This document shows positions 1 to 11,901 of a stretch of DNA of 64,000 nucleotides, in pieces (positions within the stretch are counted from its first letter, which is position 1; every line of letters starts with the position of its first letter). Origin of the DNA: Musa acuminata AAA Group (lineage: Eukaryota > Streptophyta > Magnoliopsida > Zingiberales > Musaceae); the NCBI RefSeq assembly GCF_036884655.1, contig NC_088357.1, forward strand, positions 6,581,501 to 6,645,500, given 5' to 3'. The notes below the pieces were generated by a model that was given only the letters and a program-made list of their open reading frames with translations, did no database searches and was not told the DNA's origin. A program made the translations under genes and the position numbers.

Positions 1-89
1 ATATATATATGCATTTATGCAATAGTTATAAAGTGATATACGCCAAAATATAATAAGCAAAAAGATTCTGTATCAAATCACACGTGCCA

Positions 90-1163
90 TCACTCACGTG
101 ATTGGCTTGCTGGGCACCTATGACTAGCAAGCGGGATCTCGCTTGCCAGCCGTGTCAGGAACGGCTCCCCGTCTCCGGTTGAGAGTCGGCACAGGTCGCG
201 CACGGAGACGGGGCGCGGGCCTTTCCCAGATGGCCGTCGGCTAGATCCGACCCCGCTGCGGCGGGGGCCCGCCTCAGGACCCCTCGACGGGGTTGTCTTC
301 GCCCTCTTCGAAGGACGCTCAGCCTCGACCTCCAGTGGGGCGGCCTCTGTACCGGGCTGCGGGTCGTCTGGCTGAGTCGGGAGAGAAGGTGCCGGGTCGC
401 CAGACGGAGTAGGGAAAGGAGGTTGCGGCGCCTGAACCTCCAGGAACGATCGGAGCTTCACCATTTCTGCAAAAGATGGAACGGGTTAGTACCAAGAATC
501 AGCCACGCCAAAACCCCAATCCAAGCGCCATTAAACGTACCCAGAGGCACCGGGCTAAGGCCCGCCTCGACCAGCCACTGTTCGGTCATGGTCCGAATGG
601 CCTGCGACTTAGGGAGGATCTCTCTCAGCCTCCCCAGAGCTTGGCGCTCCGCATCGCCCAAACAGGGGGTGGTGTTATCAATCGCTCGCGCGGACCATCG
701 GACTCCGAAGCCCCAGTCCTGCTCACGGCTAATATAGAAAAACCTCCCCTTCCATCCCTTGTTGTTGGAAGGGGCACCCCCGACGCGAAAGCCCGTTCGA
801 GCCGACAGGAAGTAGCCCCCCAAGCTCTTGCAAAGACGGTAACAAGAGAGAAAGAGATCGAGGGTAGGGGCGATGCCGGCATAATGACATTCCCCTAGGA
901 ATGCCACTAGGTAACGCCAAGAGTTCGGCGTCACCTGAGATGGCGAGATCCGCCAAAAGGACAGGCAAGATACGATGAGTGGATGGAGAGGAAAGCGCAA
1001 GCCCGCTTCCAGGGCGTCAAGGGATAGGGCGAAGCCCTTCGGGACGGGATCGTACGCCCGTTGCCCCGACTCGGGGGCACAGAGGATATAGCCCTCCGGG
1101 ATATGATAACAATCCCGGAGTCCTTCCAGCAAAGACCCGCTCACGACGGAGCTGTGTAGAAAT
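90..1163 (-). pseudogene. Relic of the antisense gene (aORF) of a Tat-lineage Ty3/gypsy retrotransposon
   Basis: Two minus-strand open stretches join through a 74-nt intron at 540-467 (GT donor, CAG acceptor): exon 1 is about 1163-541 and exon 2 is 466-90, and the frame is kept across the splice. Exon 1 resembles exon 1 of the antisense gene at 18091-20211 over its whole length (shared blocks such as LEAGLRFPLHP and GAPSNNKGWK), and exon 2 shares the block R-D-L-C-R. These are the 'putative plant transposon protein' type ORFs that Tat elements carry between pol and the 3' LTR, on the strand opposite to gag-pol. No LTR or pol is visible here, so this is a fragment cut by the window edge on the left and ending near 1163 on the right. 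The ATG at 1207 lies in unrelated AT-rich DNA and is not a credible start. Confidence 0.7.
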
Positions 1164-3026
1164 ACTAGGCCTGAAAACTGTACTTTATTTATTGAAAAGA
1201 AAAACACAAAAATCCATGTATTTATTTACCTCATATATCAAAAACTTCACAATCCATACAAAAAATATTATTAGATACATTAATAAGAAAAAATATGATT
1301 AAAATTATCTCTTTTAAGAATACAAGATGTAACAAAATTTAGAATAATATCGGCATCTATTAAGGTACACCTGGGATCAACTGGAAAGTAATTTTTTTCA
1401 TCACTATGTTGCACAAAGTAATCGAATTGTTCTTGTACCTTTTGTCGTTTCTGTGGACTATATACTTGAATCTTTCATGTCAAGAAAGAAAAGATGGCAT
1501 CTCAACAAGATTGCACGAGTTGTTGAAAGTGGAGATAAAGTATAAGTGTAATAAAGCATTCTTAATTACTAGAACTTGCTTCCCTTTTTTTCTCAAGAAT
1601 TATACACAATTTATATCAGCTTACCTCCACATATAACCCTCATGCCCCAAACCTCCTTAATTTTCATCTAATTGGATAATTGATAAGTCGATAATAATAA
1701 AATTTTAAACCAACTAAAAACTTATGAGGAATCCAGTAGATAAGATCCCGATCAGTGCAGAATATAGGAGGATCAACCTACGCTCTCTTAATCTGTACTA
1801 TCAACTGTCAATCTATGTTCCTATAAAGTTTACCATACGAAAAGTTCTGTTTTTTCTTCTCACTCACTCTTGAGCAATATAGTAATGCTTATACTTACCC
1901 CTCAAAAAGAACCTAACTTAGTGCTGCAAAATAAACCCCTCATAATTATGAGTTTATTTAATTATACACTCAACTCAATACTAAACATTACTTTCTATCA
2001 CTTTACTGGCTCAGCTGCTATCAGTGCAAGTCGTAAGACTTCCTTCCTTATCGAAGTACACTAGTAATGCTCAACACCGACCTTTGCGTGAAAGAGTAGC
2101 TAAGCTTTTATTGAATGCGGGGAAGAACCTTAAATGACATCTGCCCTTCACCATGATATATATGAACAAAAGAGGAAGCACGGTTTCATGTCAACATGTA
2201 CACAACGAAACCACTTTTTTATGAAACAAAGAAAGAGAGGTTGAATAGCCAATGGAAGAAAAAGCCAATAACATAAAGAGGCCAACGTGTAATGAGGACA
2301 AACATACCTGCATTATCTTGTGGAATTAAATAACAAGTCCATGCCCCCGTGTGCTGCCAAGACAAGTAGTCCTTCAAACCAGGAGGAATAAAGTGGTTGG
2401 TACCCATTTTTGTATTACACCATGCTTTGCACCAACCCTTCATTCATCAAACAAGGACTCCAAGAGGAGCCTTCCGATACTTTAGTTGATCAGCATAAAC
2501 CTAACACTCGAATCACATGAAAAAAGTTGATTGACAATATCAAAGCAATATAAAACAAGAAGTCTTTTTAAAAATGAAGCTTAGATATTTTGATCAACAA
2601 TTTCGATGAAACAAAATTGATAAATCAATTAGTCCATCAAGCTCGAATCATGATATTTGATATCAAACTATCCCTAGTATTTATGCATGGTAAGAAGACA
2701 GGAAAAAACTATTCGTTGATAAAATCAGATGATTTGTCATGATATGGAATCATCATTTGACTACGCATACCACGTTAAGATTTGATAAATTAGATATATC
2801 ATTGATCTCGTATTCTTGTCTTGCTCCTCGTCAATCCCTCAACAAGTGAAACTTACCCAGCACCCAGAAACTTCCAATCTAATTAGAATAAACCTAACAC
2901 CAACTTACGTGATTAATGCCAAACATTGGGATCAAGATTGGAAAATTTGATACAACGTATACCAACAAGGTACGTGTTTTTACAGACAGATACATACATC
3001 ATGCTGCAAAATTCCCTTTAAGCACA
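1164..3026. other. AT-rich spacer without recognisable gene
   Basis: The open frames here are all shorter than about 80 codons, lack family motifs and have AT-biased composition. No LTR, TIR or tRNA-like structure was recognised. The stretch ends where homology to the duplicated patatin-like unit begins, near 3027. Confidence 0.6.
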
Positions 3027-3969
3027 CATTCGGACCACAAGTAAATAGAGTGTAATTTATGTAAAATTTTCTAATGATCATCTAAACAAATATACAGGCA
3101 TAACTTAAAGCAAAACTAGCTATGGTTTGGAACTGAATTAATTAGATCATATATACTAATCTAACCAATTAATCATGTGCTATTTTATTTGATTTTTAAC
3201 CCAATAAATTATCAAACTTATCCAGGCTTGCAAAAGATGAGAGTATTGGATAACTCTTTTAATCGTCAAATTCTTAATTCTTTTTAATATTTTGATTTGA
3301 TTAATGTTAATTAGTCTTTAAAAAACCTGATTCTTATAAACAGGATGGTGTTTGTGTCATAACATCTTTGTAATCTAGTTAATAAGGATACGATTCACGA
3401 AAATAATTTATGAAGGACAAAGTGTAAAAAGGTGAAACCTTTATGTTAAAAAGGTGAAACCTTTATGTGACCTATCAAGTTAATAAATTGATCCCCTTTT
3501 GTACGTAACTATTAAAGCCATGTAATTAAAAGATATGGACAGTATTACCTCTATATTTTTCTTCCTTTTTCTGATCCCCGCGGGCCATAAAAAAAAAAAG
3601 TGAAGCGTGGCGCAACCTGATTCGCCGCTGTCACTGTCTCGTCCGTCCCCGACACCGTCCTGGGATCCATGCGATCGCGTCCGACCCCCAGTACCGAAGC
3701 CGTCGGTGACCGCACGCACCGAGGTCCTCCCACACGTGCAAGCCCATCTGAACTCCCCGCCGAGTCGTCGCCGAATCCCCCTCCACCGACCCGACGCAAC
3801 CCACGCCTCACCAGCCTTCGTCCCACTTTCCGCAGCGCATCTCCCCGCCTCCGATCTCGACCGTTTGCGGCTCATCCGACGGTTGCTGCGGCTCACGTAC
3901 GGGTCAGGCCCATGTTCCGCTAACGTGCTCCGTGGTCGTGACCCTGACCTGCGCGCCTTTCCCCTTGGC

Positions 3970-3977
3970 TATTTAAG
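3970..3977 (+). promoter_or_regulatory. TATA box of patatin-like copy A
   Basis: TATTTAAG lies 116 bp before the inferred start codon at 4093 and is conserved in all four copies. It sits inside an upstream open stretch beginning at 3607, which argues that the upstream stretch is promoter DNA and not an N-terminal extension. Confidence 0.55.
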
Positions 3978-4092
3978 TTGGAAGAGCAGTTCGCCGCCTT
4001 CCAAGCTCGAGTCCTCCGTTTCGTTCCAGATAAATCCGGTTCGGTTCTTTTTCTCCGTGGGGCTCGACCGCTTCCATCACGCTCTCAGAAGG

Positions 4093-6227
4093 ATGGCGTT
4101 CGTCGACGCCGACAAGCTCAGTTACGAGATCTTCTCCGTCCTCGAGAGCAAGTTCCTCTTCGGCCTCGACGACCCCAACAAGCTCTTCTTCCCCACTTCC
4201 TCCTACTCCTCAGCTGGCGCCTCCCCCCGGACCGCCGCAGGTGCCCGAGGAAGGATCCGGATCCTGTCCATCGACGGCGGCGGCAGCCCCTCCGATGCCC
4301 TCCTCGCCGCGGTCGCCCTCGCCCGGCTCGAGTCCTCCCTCCGTCACCGTTCCGGCGACCCATCCGCTCGCGTTGCCTACATGTTCGACGTCGCGGCCGG
4401 CTCCGGCGCCGGCGGCGTCCTCGTCGCGATGCTCTTTACCAGGGACCACGACGGTCGGCCCTTGTTCTCCGCAACCGACGCCCTGCACCTCCTCCTCTCC
4501 GAGAGCCGCCGCCGCGGGCGCGGCTTCTCCTCCGGGAGGGGCCTATTCCGTGGGATGTTCCGTCGACCCGGGAGTTTCTTCCGTCGGATCTTCGACGACG
4601 CGACGCTGAGGGACACCGTCAAGCCGGTGCTCATCCCGTGCTACGACCTCGCCACGGGGGCGCCATTCCTCTTCTCGCGGGCTGACGCGGTAGAGGCAGA
4701 CGGGTACGACTTCCGGATGTGGGAAGTGTGCGCGGCCACGTGCGCCGACGCATCCACCGCGGCGGTCGGTGGACGGGCGGACGCGCGTCACCGCGGTGGG
4801 CGCCGGGATGGCGATGGCCAACCCTGTGGCCGCGGCCATCACGCACGTCCTCCACAACAAGCCGGAGTTCCCGTTCGCGGCCGGGGTGGAAGACCTCATG
4901 GTGGTGTCTCTCGGCGCTTCCGCCCCCGCGCCAGCCGCACCGGGTGCCGCTGAGCTCGTCAGGATCGCTGGCGAGGGCTTCGCCGACATGGTACGGATTC
5001 CAGACTCCCCCATCTCCTTTCTCCCGCCCGCGGCTTTCAGTTTCTTTTCCTCTTTCTTCGAGACATTTTCTAGCCCTAACCAATTGTCGGTAGAAAATGT
5101 ATCCTGACCGTACATTCTCACAATCATCTATGATCAAATATTTGGATGGTTCAGATTAACTCATCAAAAGCCGTGGCTTTTGTGATCATCGTCAGGTGGA
5201 TCAAGCGGTGGCGACGGCATTCGGACACCGTAGAGCAAGCAATTACCTGTGCATACAGGTAAACCTTCGACTTCCGTGAGCAAACTATACCTACTGTTGG
5301 GGTAAACAACTTTATGTCGTGGCCTCGGGACCGACGTGGCTTGTTCTGGGTCCGAATGACGGGAATCCCCTGGGAGATTCCTCGGAACAGTAGAGGTCGC
5401 CGATCCGCTGGTCAATTTGGCCGGGAAGAGGGGTCGTCGTTTCCTCCGGGAAAGGGCTCCCCGCTTGTACGTCCGGCGAAACACGCCTCGTCTTCATTCC
5501 TACACACAGGTCGGGTCGGAAGCTCGGCCCGCCCCCTCCGACGATCAAGTTAGTGATGTGGAGAAGAGTGCTCTTTTTTTTTTTCCTTTTCTCTCGTATC
5601 TTAGAACGCGACGGTATTTATAAGGGGTTTGAGTGTTACCGGATGCACCTGCCCACTGGGAGCAGGGTCGTATCCCCTGATGACGTCTGACATTGCTGTT
5701 GGCGTGTCGTGAGGAGGCGAGTCTGAGCGGTCGTTGATGGGCCTCGGTTGGCGTTCCAGCCCATGCTGGTCGGGCGTTGTCAGCTCGTCAGAGGCGCGGG
5801 GCGTCAGCTGATATCACGAGGGTCTTCTCATAATTATTGCCCTTATCACCTATAATAACGTGGTTATAGCCACAACCGATGGATTGTTCATGGATAGCCT
5901 CTGTAGGACACCGCATTCATGTCAGGAAATTGCACGCCAAAGACGACGAGCTCGAAGAGCTCGGTGGAGGCAGCAAAACGCGTTCTGTCACAGCGACACG
6001 TGGAGTCACTGCTCTTCAGAGGGCGAGGAAAGATCTCAGAGCGGACCAACGGCGACGAGCTCGACCGGTTCTCGAAGGAGCTCGTAAAGGAGGAGGAGTG
6101 GAGGAAGAAGGGCCCGATCTCGACGGTGGTGCTAAAGCAAGTGATGACGCCACGAACGTCGTCGGCGACGACCGCGACCACGGTCACCGTTACCACGACT
6201 ATTTCTACGAGCACGACATCGACATGA
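4093..6227 (+). pseudogene. Patatin-like protein (pPLAIII type), copy A; frameshifted by an 11-bp deletion
   Basis: Exons are 4093-4990, 5196-5258 and 5907-6227, with GT-AG introns. Start and structure follow the intact copy D: the protein opens MAFVDADKLSYEIFS, a typical start for plant patatin-like III proteins. Exon 1 carries LSIDGGG (oxyanion hole) and GSGAG where patatins have the GXSXG nucleophile elbow. Near 4764, 11 bp are missing relative to B, C and D; the deletion falls between two copies of GCGGTC and shifts the frame, so the rest of exon 1 reads out of frame and the C-terminal third is lost unless the frame is restored. The intron 1 acceptor (GTCAG at 5191-5195) and exon 3 are otherwise intact. 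Patatin-like III proteins are acyl hydrolases or inactive relatives acting on membrane lipids; this copy is probably not functional. Confidence 0.8.
5295..5848 (-). repeat. Solo LTR (Ty3/gypsy, Tat-like) in intron 2 of copy A
   Basis: On the minus strand this 554-bp segment starts TGATAAGGG and ends CCCCAACA, a TG...CA LTR. Its 3' half parallels the LTR of the gypsy element at 11902. Flanks CCTAC (5290-5294) and CCTAT (5849-5853) are a 5-bp target duplication with one mismatch. The same LTR at the same place with the same mismatch occurs in B, C and D, so insertion and LTR-LTR recombination came before the duplications. A TATAAATA box (5615-5622, minus strand) reads antisense to the host gene. 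Confidence 0.8.
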
Positions 6228-6999
6228 TGGAGACGGTGGAGTCGAGATAGCTGCTTGTGCATAGACTGTTGTGGGTTCTAAAATGTATGTTTTCCTTAGT
6301 GGAGGGTATGACATGGAAATCAATTCAAGCTTGGAAATTGTTCGCTAAATTAGTAACGCGGTAGAAATGTGAACCTTATGGGTGCACTTCCTTTATTAGT
6401 TGATTCATTCAGGGTTTTTGGTTTGACTATTTCGTTTGCACTTCCTTTATTAGTTTTGAACATCACCTAGGTAACCAATAACGAAATGGATGCACGGATA
6501 AGGTTCTGTTATGTAGCTCTTTGGTGATGGGCTTGATCTGTTTTGCTTAGCCGAGATTGACAAGTTGTTGGTTTGATTCTCTTTTTTGGTTTAGAAAATG
6601 GTTCAACTGAACCAAACTGCACAAATAACATTGAATAAAATAGGTAAAAGTGGTATATTCCAATTTCATAAATGTAATAGGTATATTGTGTGATGTACTG
6701 AATATATATTCTATAATAATGAGTGCAACATAATTCATTTCTATCATGGTTTTATATAGCATATTATCTAAAAGATATAAGGTACATTGTAGACTGACTA
6801 AAATAAACCCAACTAAACTGAACAACCTTATTTTGGCTTCAGTTTCTTTTATATGGTTTGTACAGTTCGGTTTTAAATTATAATAATTGAACTAGTTCTG
6901 TTCTTTGGAAATTTCCTAAAGCTGAAACAAACCTGTGAACTGTGTTTGCATTGATGAATTTTTTAGATTGGGTCGGGTTAGAGTCACCAATACAGCGTT
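6228..6999. other. 3' flank of copy A, partly replaced segment
   Basis: The first 140 bp match the 3' flank of copies B, C and D. From about 6370 the sequence is different. Bases 6815-6998 are the reverse complement of 21985-22163, the upstream border of unit C. No coding sequence was seen. Confidence 0.6.
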
Positions 7000-7860
7000 G
7001 TCAGTCCCTTCCATAGTGGCTAATCAGAACACTAGTCATTGTTAGATTTTTGATGTTTTTTACATAATAAGTGTCATATTTTAGCATTGTCCTGTACAAT
7101 TGTCTTCTTTGTCTTCATATACAGACATTTATTTATGACAAAAAAAATACTTTTAGTCTGTCCCTAGTCAATCTGGTGTCAAGATAGGGGTTAGAAGTTC
7201 AAGTCCTACTGTAAGAATCTAGCATGCATATTATATAATGTTTGAACGGAAGGAATAAATTAAAAAAAAAAATAATCAAGTTCATTTCTAATTTTCTTTA
7301 AGAACTTGTACATGGCAATGAGAATTCATAGTCAATCTGGTGTCAAGTTCTTAAAGAAAATTATTTTTTTGTGTCATACCCGATTGACTATGAATTCTCA
7401 TTGCAAAAAAATAATATTTAAGAAAAAATATTTTTTCTTAAATTCATAGTCAATCGGGTATGGCACAAAAAAATAATTTTCTTTAAGAACTTGACACCAG
7501 ATTGACTATGAATTCTCATTGCCATGTACAAGTTCTTAAAGAAAATTAGAAATGAACTTGATTATTTTTTTTTAAATTTATTCCTTCCGTTCAAACATTA
7601 TATAATATGCATGCTAGATTCTTACCGTAGGACTTGAACTTCTAACCCCTATCTTGACACCAGATTGACTAGGGACAGACTAAAAGTATTTTTTTTGTCA
7701 TAAATAAATATGTCTGTATATGAAGACAAAGAAGACAATTGTACAAGACACGAAGACAATTGTACAAGACACTGCTAAAATATGACACTTATTATGTAAA
7801 AAACATCAAAAATCTAACAATGACTAGTGTTCTGATTAGCCACTATGGAAGGGACTGACA
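7000..7860. repeat. Centre of the A/B inverted repeat, hairpin-forming
   Basis: The two sides are reverse complements around about 7430, where a run of the form TAAGAAAAAATATTTTTTCTTA is itself palindromic. Several motifs (for example TAGTCAATCTGGTGTCAAG) recur in both orientations. The DNA is AT-rich and non-coding. Confidence 0.85.
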
Positions 7861-8750
7861 AGGGTTGCATTCATCCCTATCCCTGCCTTTGGCACTAAAT
7901 CTTAAGCTGTTAAACTACACATCCAAGGACAATAGTGCAAATCCCCAGAGATGCTACCACAGCATAGGAAGAAACAAAACCAACAAGTAGAGGTACAGAT
8001 CCTTTCTTGTGCATTGGATCACACAAATAGATTTGTCTTACTCTTGTGGGTATCAGCTGTGGAATCTTAGAGACCAGAGTTGACTCAAGGTAAGTTACCA
8101 AGAAAGTTCTTCAGCAACCTCCCATTGTCATCTGCACATCATTATATATATATAGTTAAGAAAGTAATTACCAAGAATGTTCTTGAGCAAACTCCCATTG
8201 TTATATGTGCATCATTCTTTATTGCATATCATGAGCTGTGTTAACAATGGGAGTAATAGCACTGTCTTCACCTCTTTTAAGAGGTTAACCCACAGTAATA
8301 GCATTGTCTGACTGAATCTTTATTTTAGCATAAGGTTACTACTACTTTCCAGATGCCAGCAACTCCTTGGCGCTCATGCAGTGGGCCGTGGCTCGTCTTG
8401 CCAAACCTAGAGTTGCACCAGTCTTGTCACTTCACTCTCAGTGATGTGTTCATCATCAACTCGAGTGAGAAGTCAGCCTCATTGTAGTTCAGAGGTTAAA
8501 CCCTTCAATAATGCAACTACATCACATTGGTCAAACGAATGCTATTTTGACTCCAACGCTCGATTATACTTGGGTTTTAGATTGCTTCTTAATGCTATCA
8601 TATGTTGATTTTTTCCAAAGAAAGCCATTATGTTCCAAAAATCATTTAGATGATCACATATAATTGGGAATCATAAGTTCGAAGGTAAAATAGTGTCCAT
8701 CTTGAATTCCAAACACAATTAATATGAGAGATCCAAATTCACATTTCTAC
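7861..8750 (-). other. 3' flank of unit B with a conserved small ORF
   Basis: This flank matches 30850-31740 (unit C) and 50920-51820 (unit D) in opposite orientation. It contains a 63-codon ORF (7910-8101, minus strand) that recurs in C and D. Its peptide ends in a hydrophobic, membrane-like stretch. The family was not recognised, and conservation may only reflect recent duplication. Confidence 0.4.
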
Positions 8751-8884
8751 CGCGTTAATAATTTAGCCAACAATTTTCAAGCTTGAATTGATTTCTCATG
8801 TCATACCCTCCACTAAGGAAAACACACATTTTAGAACCCACAACAGTCTATGCACAAGCAGCTATCTCGACTCCACCGTCTCCA

Positions 8885-10981
8885 TCATGTTGATGTCGTG
8901 CTCGTAGAAATAGTCATGGTAACGGTGACCGTAGTCGCGGTCGTCGTCGACGACGTTCGCGGCGTCATCACTTGCTTTAGCACCACCGTCGGGATCGGGC
9001 CCTTCTTCCTCCACTCCTCCTCCTTTACGAGCTCCTCCGCGAATCGGTCGAGCTCGTCGCCGTTGGTCCGCTCCGAGATCTTTCCTCACCCTCTAAAGAG
9101 CAGCGACTCCACGTGTCACTGTGACAGAACGCGTTCTGTTGCCTCCACCGAGCTCTTCGAGCTCGTCGTCTTTGGCGTGCAATTTCCCGACATGAATGCG
9201 GTGTCCTACAGAGGCTATCCATGAACAATCCATCGATTGTGGCTATAACCACGTTATCATAGGTGATAAGGGCAATAATTATGACAAGACCCCCGTGACA
9301 TCAGCTGACGCCCCGCGCCTCTGACGGGCTGACAACGCCTGACCAGCATGGGTTGGAACGCCAACCGAGGCCCATCAACGACCGCTCAGACTCGCCTCCT
9401 CACGACACGCCAACAGCAATGTCAGACATCATCAAGGGATACGACCCTGCTCCCAGTGGGCAGGTGCATCCGGTAACACTCAAACCCCTTATAAATACCC
9501 TCGCGTTCTAAGATACGGGAGAAAAGGAAAAAATGAGAGAGCACTCTCCTCCACATCACTAACTTGACCGTCGGAGGGGTCGGGCTGAGCTTCCGACCCG
9601 ACCTGTGTGCAGGAACGAAGACGAAGCGTGTCTCGCCGGACGTACAGGCGGGGAGCCCTTTCCCGGAGGAAACGACGACCCATCTCCCCGGCCAAATTGA
9701 CCAACGGGTCGACGACCTCTACTATTCCGAGGAATCTCCAAGGGGATTCCCGCCATTCGGACCCAGAACAAGCCGCGTCGATCTCGAGGCCACGGCATAA
9801 AGTTGTTTACCCCAACAGTAGGTATAGTTTGCTCACGGAAGTCGAAGGTTTACCTGTATGCGCAGGTAATTGCTTGCTCTACGGTGTCCGAATGTCGTCG
9901 CCACCGCTTGATCCACCCGACGATGATCACAAAAGCCACGGCTTTTGATGAGTTAATCTGAACCGTCAAAATATTTGATCATAGATGATTGTGAGAATGT
10001 ACGGTCAGGATACGTTTTCTACCGACAATTGGTTAGGGGGAGAAAGGAGATGGGGGAGTCCGGAATCCGTACCCTGTCGGCGAAGCCCTCGCCAGCGATC
10101 CTGACGAGCTCAGCGGCACCCGGTGCGGCTGGCGCGGGGGCGGAAGCGCCGAGAGACACCACCATGAGGTCTTCCACCCCGGCCGCGAACGGGAACTCCG
10201 GCTTGTTGTGGAGGACGTGCGTGATGGCCGCGGCCACAGGGTTGGCCATCGCCACCCCGCCGCCCACCGCGGTGACGCGCGTCCGCCCGTCCACCGACCG
10301 CAGATCGACCGCCGCGGTGGATGCGTCGGCGCACGTGGCCGCGCACACTTCCCACATCCGGAAGTCGTACCCGTCTGCCTCTACCGCGTCAGCCCGCGAG
10401 AAGAGGAACGGCGCCCCCGCGGCGAGGTCGTAGCACGGGATGAGCACCGGCTTGACGGTGTCCCTCAGCGTCGCGTCGCCGAAGATCCGACGGAAGAAAC
10501 TCCCGGGTCGACGGAACATCCCACGGAATAGGCCCCTCCCGGAGGAGAAGCCGCGCCCGCGGCGGCGGCTCTCGGAGAGGAGGAGGTGCAGGGCGTCGGT
10601 TGCGGAGAACAAGGGCCGACCGTCGTGGTCCCTGGTAAAGAGCATCGCGACGAGGACGCCGCCGGCGCCGGAGCCGGCCGCGACGTCGAACATGTAGGCA
10701 ACGCGGGCGGATGGGTCGCCGGAACGGTGACGGAGGGAGGACTCGAGCCGGGCGAGGGCAACCGCGGCGAGGAGGGCATCGGAGGGGCTGCCGCCGCCGT
10801 CGATGGACAGGATCCGGATCCTTCCTCGGGCACCTGCGGCGGTCCGGGGGGAGGCGCCAGCTGAGGAGTAGGAGGAAGTGGGGAAGAAGAGCTTGTTGGG
10901 GTCGTCGAGGCCGAAGAGGAACTTGCTCTCGAGGACGGAGAAGATCTCGTAACTGAGCTTGTCGGCGTCGACGAACGCCAT
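8885..10981 (-). pseudogene. Patatin-like protein (pPLAIII type), copy B; splice and nonsense lesions
   Basis: Exons on the minus strand are 10981-10073, 9916-9854 and 9205-8885. Exon 1 (909 nt, 303 codons) is fully open with LSIDGGG and GSGAG. The intron 1 acceptor has changed from AG to GG just before 9916, and intron 1 lacks 49 bp present in A and D. Exon 3 has two stops, TGA at 9118-9116 and at 9088-9086, both at codons that are CGA in A and D, the change expected from deamination of a methylated CpG. The C-terminal exon therefore cannot be read normally. A truncated protein from exon 1 alone remains possible. Copy B shares the acceptor loss and the second stop with copy C, so these two are sister copies. 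Confidence 0.8.
9264..9817 (+). repeat. Solo LTR in intron 2 of copy B
   Basis: This 554-bp copy of the intronic LTR starts TGATAAGGG and ends CCCCAACA. It is in plus orientation because unit B is inverted. It is antisense to patatin-like copy B, as in the other copies. Confidence 0.8.
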
Positions 10982-11096
10982 CCTTCCGAGAGCGTGATGG
11001 AAGCGGTCGAGCCCCACGGAGAAAAAGAACCGAACCGGATTTATCTGGAACGGAACGGAGGACTCGAGCTTGGAAGGCGGCGAACTGCTCTTCCAG

Positions 11097-11104
11097 CTTA
11101 AATA
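11097..11104 (-). promoter_or_regulatory. TATA box of patatin-like copy B
   Basis: CTTAAATA on the plus strand reads TATTTAAG on the minus strand, 116 bp before the start codon at 10981. Confidence 0.5.
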
Positions 11105-11901
11105 GCCAAGGGGAAAGGCGGGCAGGTCAGGGTCACGACCGCGGAGCACGTTAGCAGAACGTGGGCCTGACACGTACGTGAGCCGCAGCAACCGTCGGAT
11201 GAGCCGCAAACGGTCGAGATCGGAGGCGGGGTGATGCGCTGCGGAAAGTGGGACGAAGGCTAGTGGGGCGTCGGTCGCGTCGGGTCGGTGGAGGGGGATT
11301 CGGCGAGCACCCGGCGGGGAGTTCACATGGGCTTGCACGTGTGGGAGGACCTCGGTGCGTGCGGTCACCGACGGCTTCGGTAGTGGGGATCGGACGCGAT
11401 CGCATGGATCCCAGGACGTTGTCGGGGACGGACGAGACAGTGACAGCGGCGAATCAGGTTGCGCCACGCTTCACTTTTTTTTTTTTATGGCCCGCGGGGA
11501 TCAGAAAAAGGAAGAAAAATATAGAGGTAATACTGTCCATATCTTTTAATTACATGGCTTTAATAGTTACGTACAAAAGGGGATCAATTTATTAACTTGA
11601 TAGGTCACATAAAGGTTTCACCTTTTTACACTTTGTCCTTCATAAATTATTTTCGTGAATCGTATCCTTATTAACTAGATTACAAAGATGTTATGACACA
11701 AACACCATCCTGTTTATAAGAATCAGGTTTTTTAAAGACTAATTAACATTAATCAAATCAAAATATTAAAAAGAATTAAGAATTTGACGATTAAAAGAGT
11801 TATCCAATACTCTCATCTTTTGCAAGCCTGGATAAGTTTGTTAATTTATTGGATTAAAAATCAAATAAAATAGCAAATGATTAATTGGTTAGATTAGTAT
11901 A

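Larger units (their letters stand above)
3027..7429 (+). repeat. Duplicated unit A (patatin-like locus, plus orientation)
   Basis: From about 3027 this stretch matches, in inverted orientation, unit B, and in direct orientation units C (22163-32198) and D (47709-52140). The promoter, three exons, two introns and the intronic solo LTR are all shared. Between about 6370 and 6998 the 3' flank differs from B, C and D; the part 6815-6998 instead matches, inverted, the DNA just upstream of unit C (21985-22163). The flank from about 7000 to the inversion centre near 7430 is shared again. Confidence 0.85.
8745..11901 (-). repeat. Duplicated unit B (patatin-like locus, minus orientation)
   Basis: This is the inverted partner of unit A. 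Exon 3, solo LTR and exon 2 pair with A at a constant coordinate sum of 15112; the offset changes only by a 49-bp intron 1 deletion in B and the 11-bp deletion in A. The unit's upstream end lies beyond the gypsy element, at 21755-21886. Confidence 0.85.

Noticed and set aside
3607..4092. Open frame upstream of copy A's ATG (162 codons, starting MAQPDSPLSL), also in B and C
   Set aside because: It contains the conserved TATA box, is broken by a one-base insertion in the intact copy D, and the codons are Arg/Pro/Ser-rich without any motif; patatin-like proteins of this type start at MAFVDADKLS.
4118..5137. Long ORFs antisense and in other frames over the patatin-like exons (all copies)
   Set aside because: They are shadows of a GC-rich exon, full of Arg/Gly/Pro runs and without family motifs.
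5879..6250. Overlapping ORFs in three frames across exon 3
   Set aside because: Only the frame entering through TAG|GACACC carries the patatin C-terminal block (VESLLFRG); the others are shadows.
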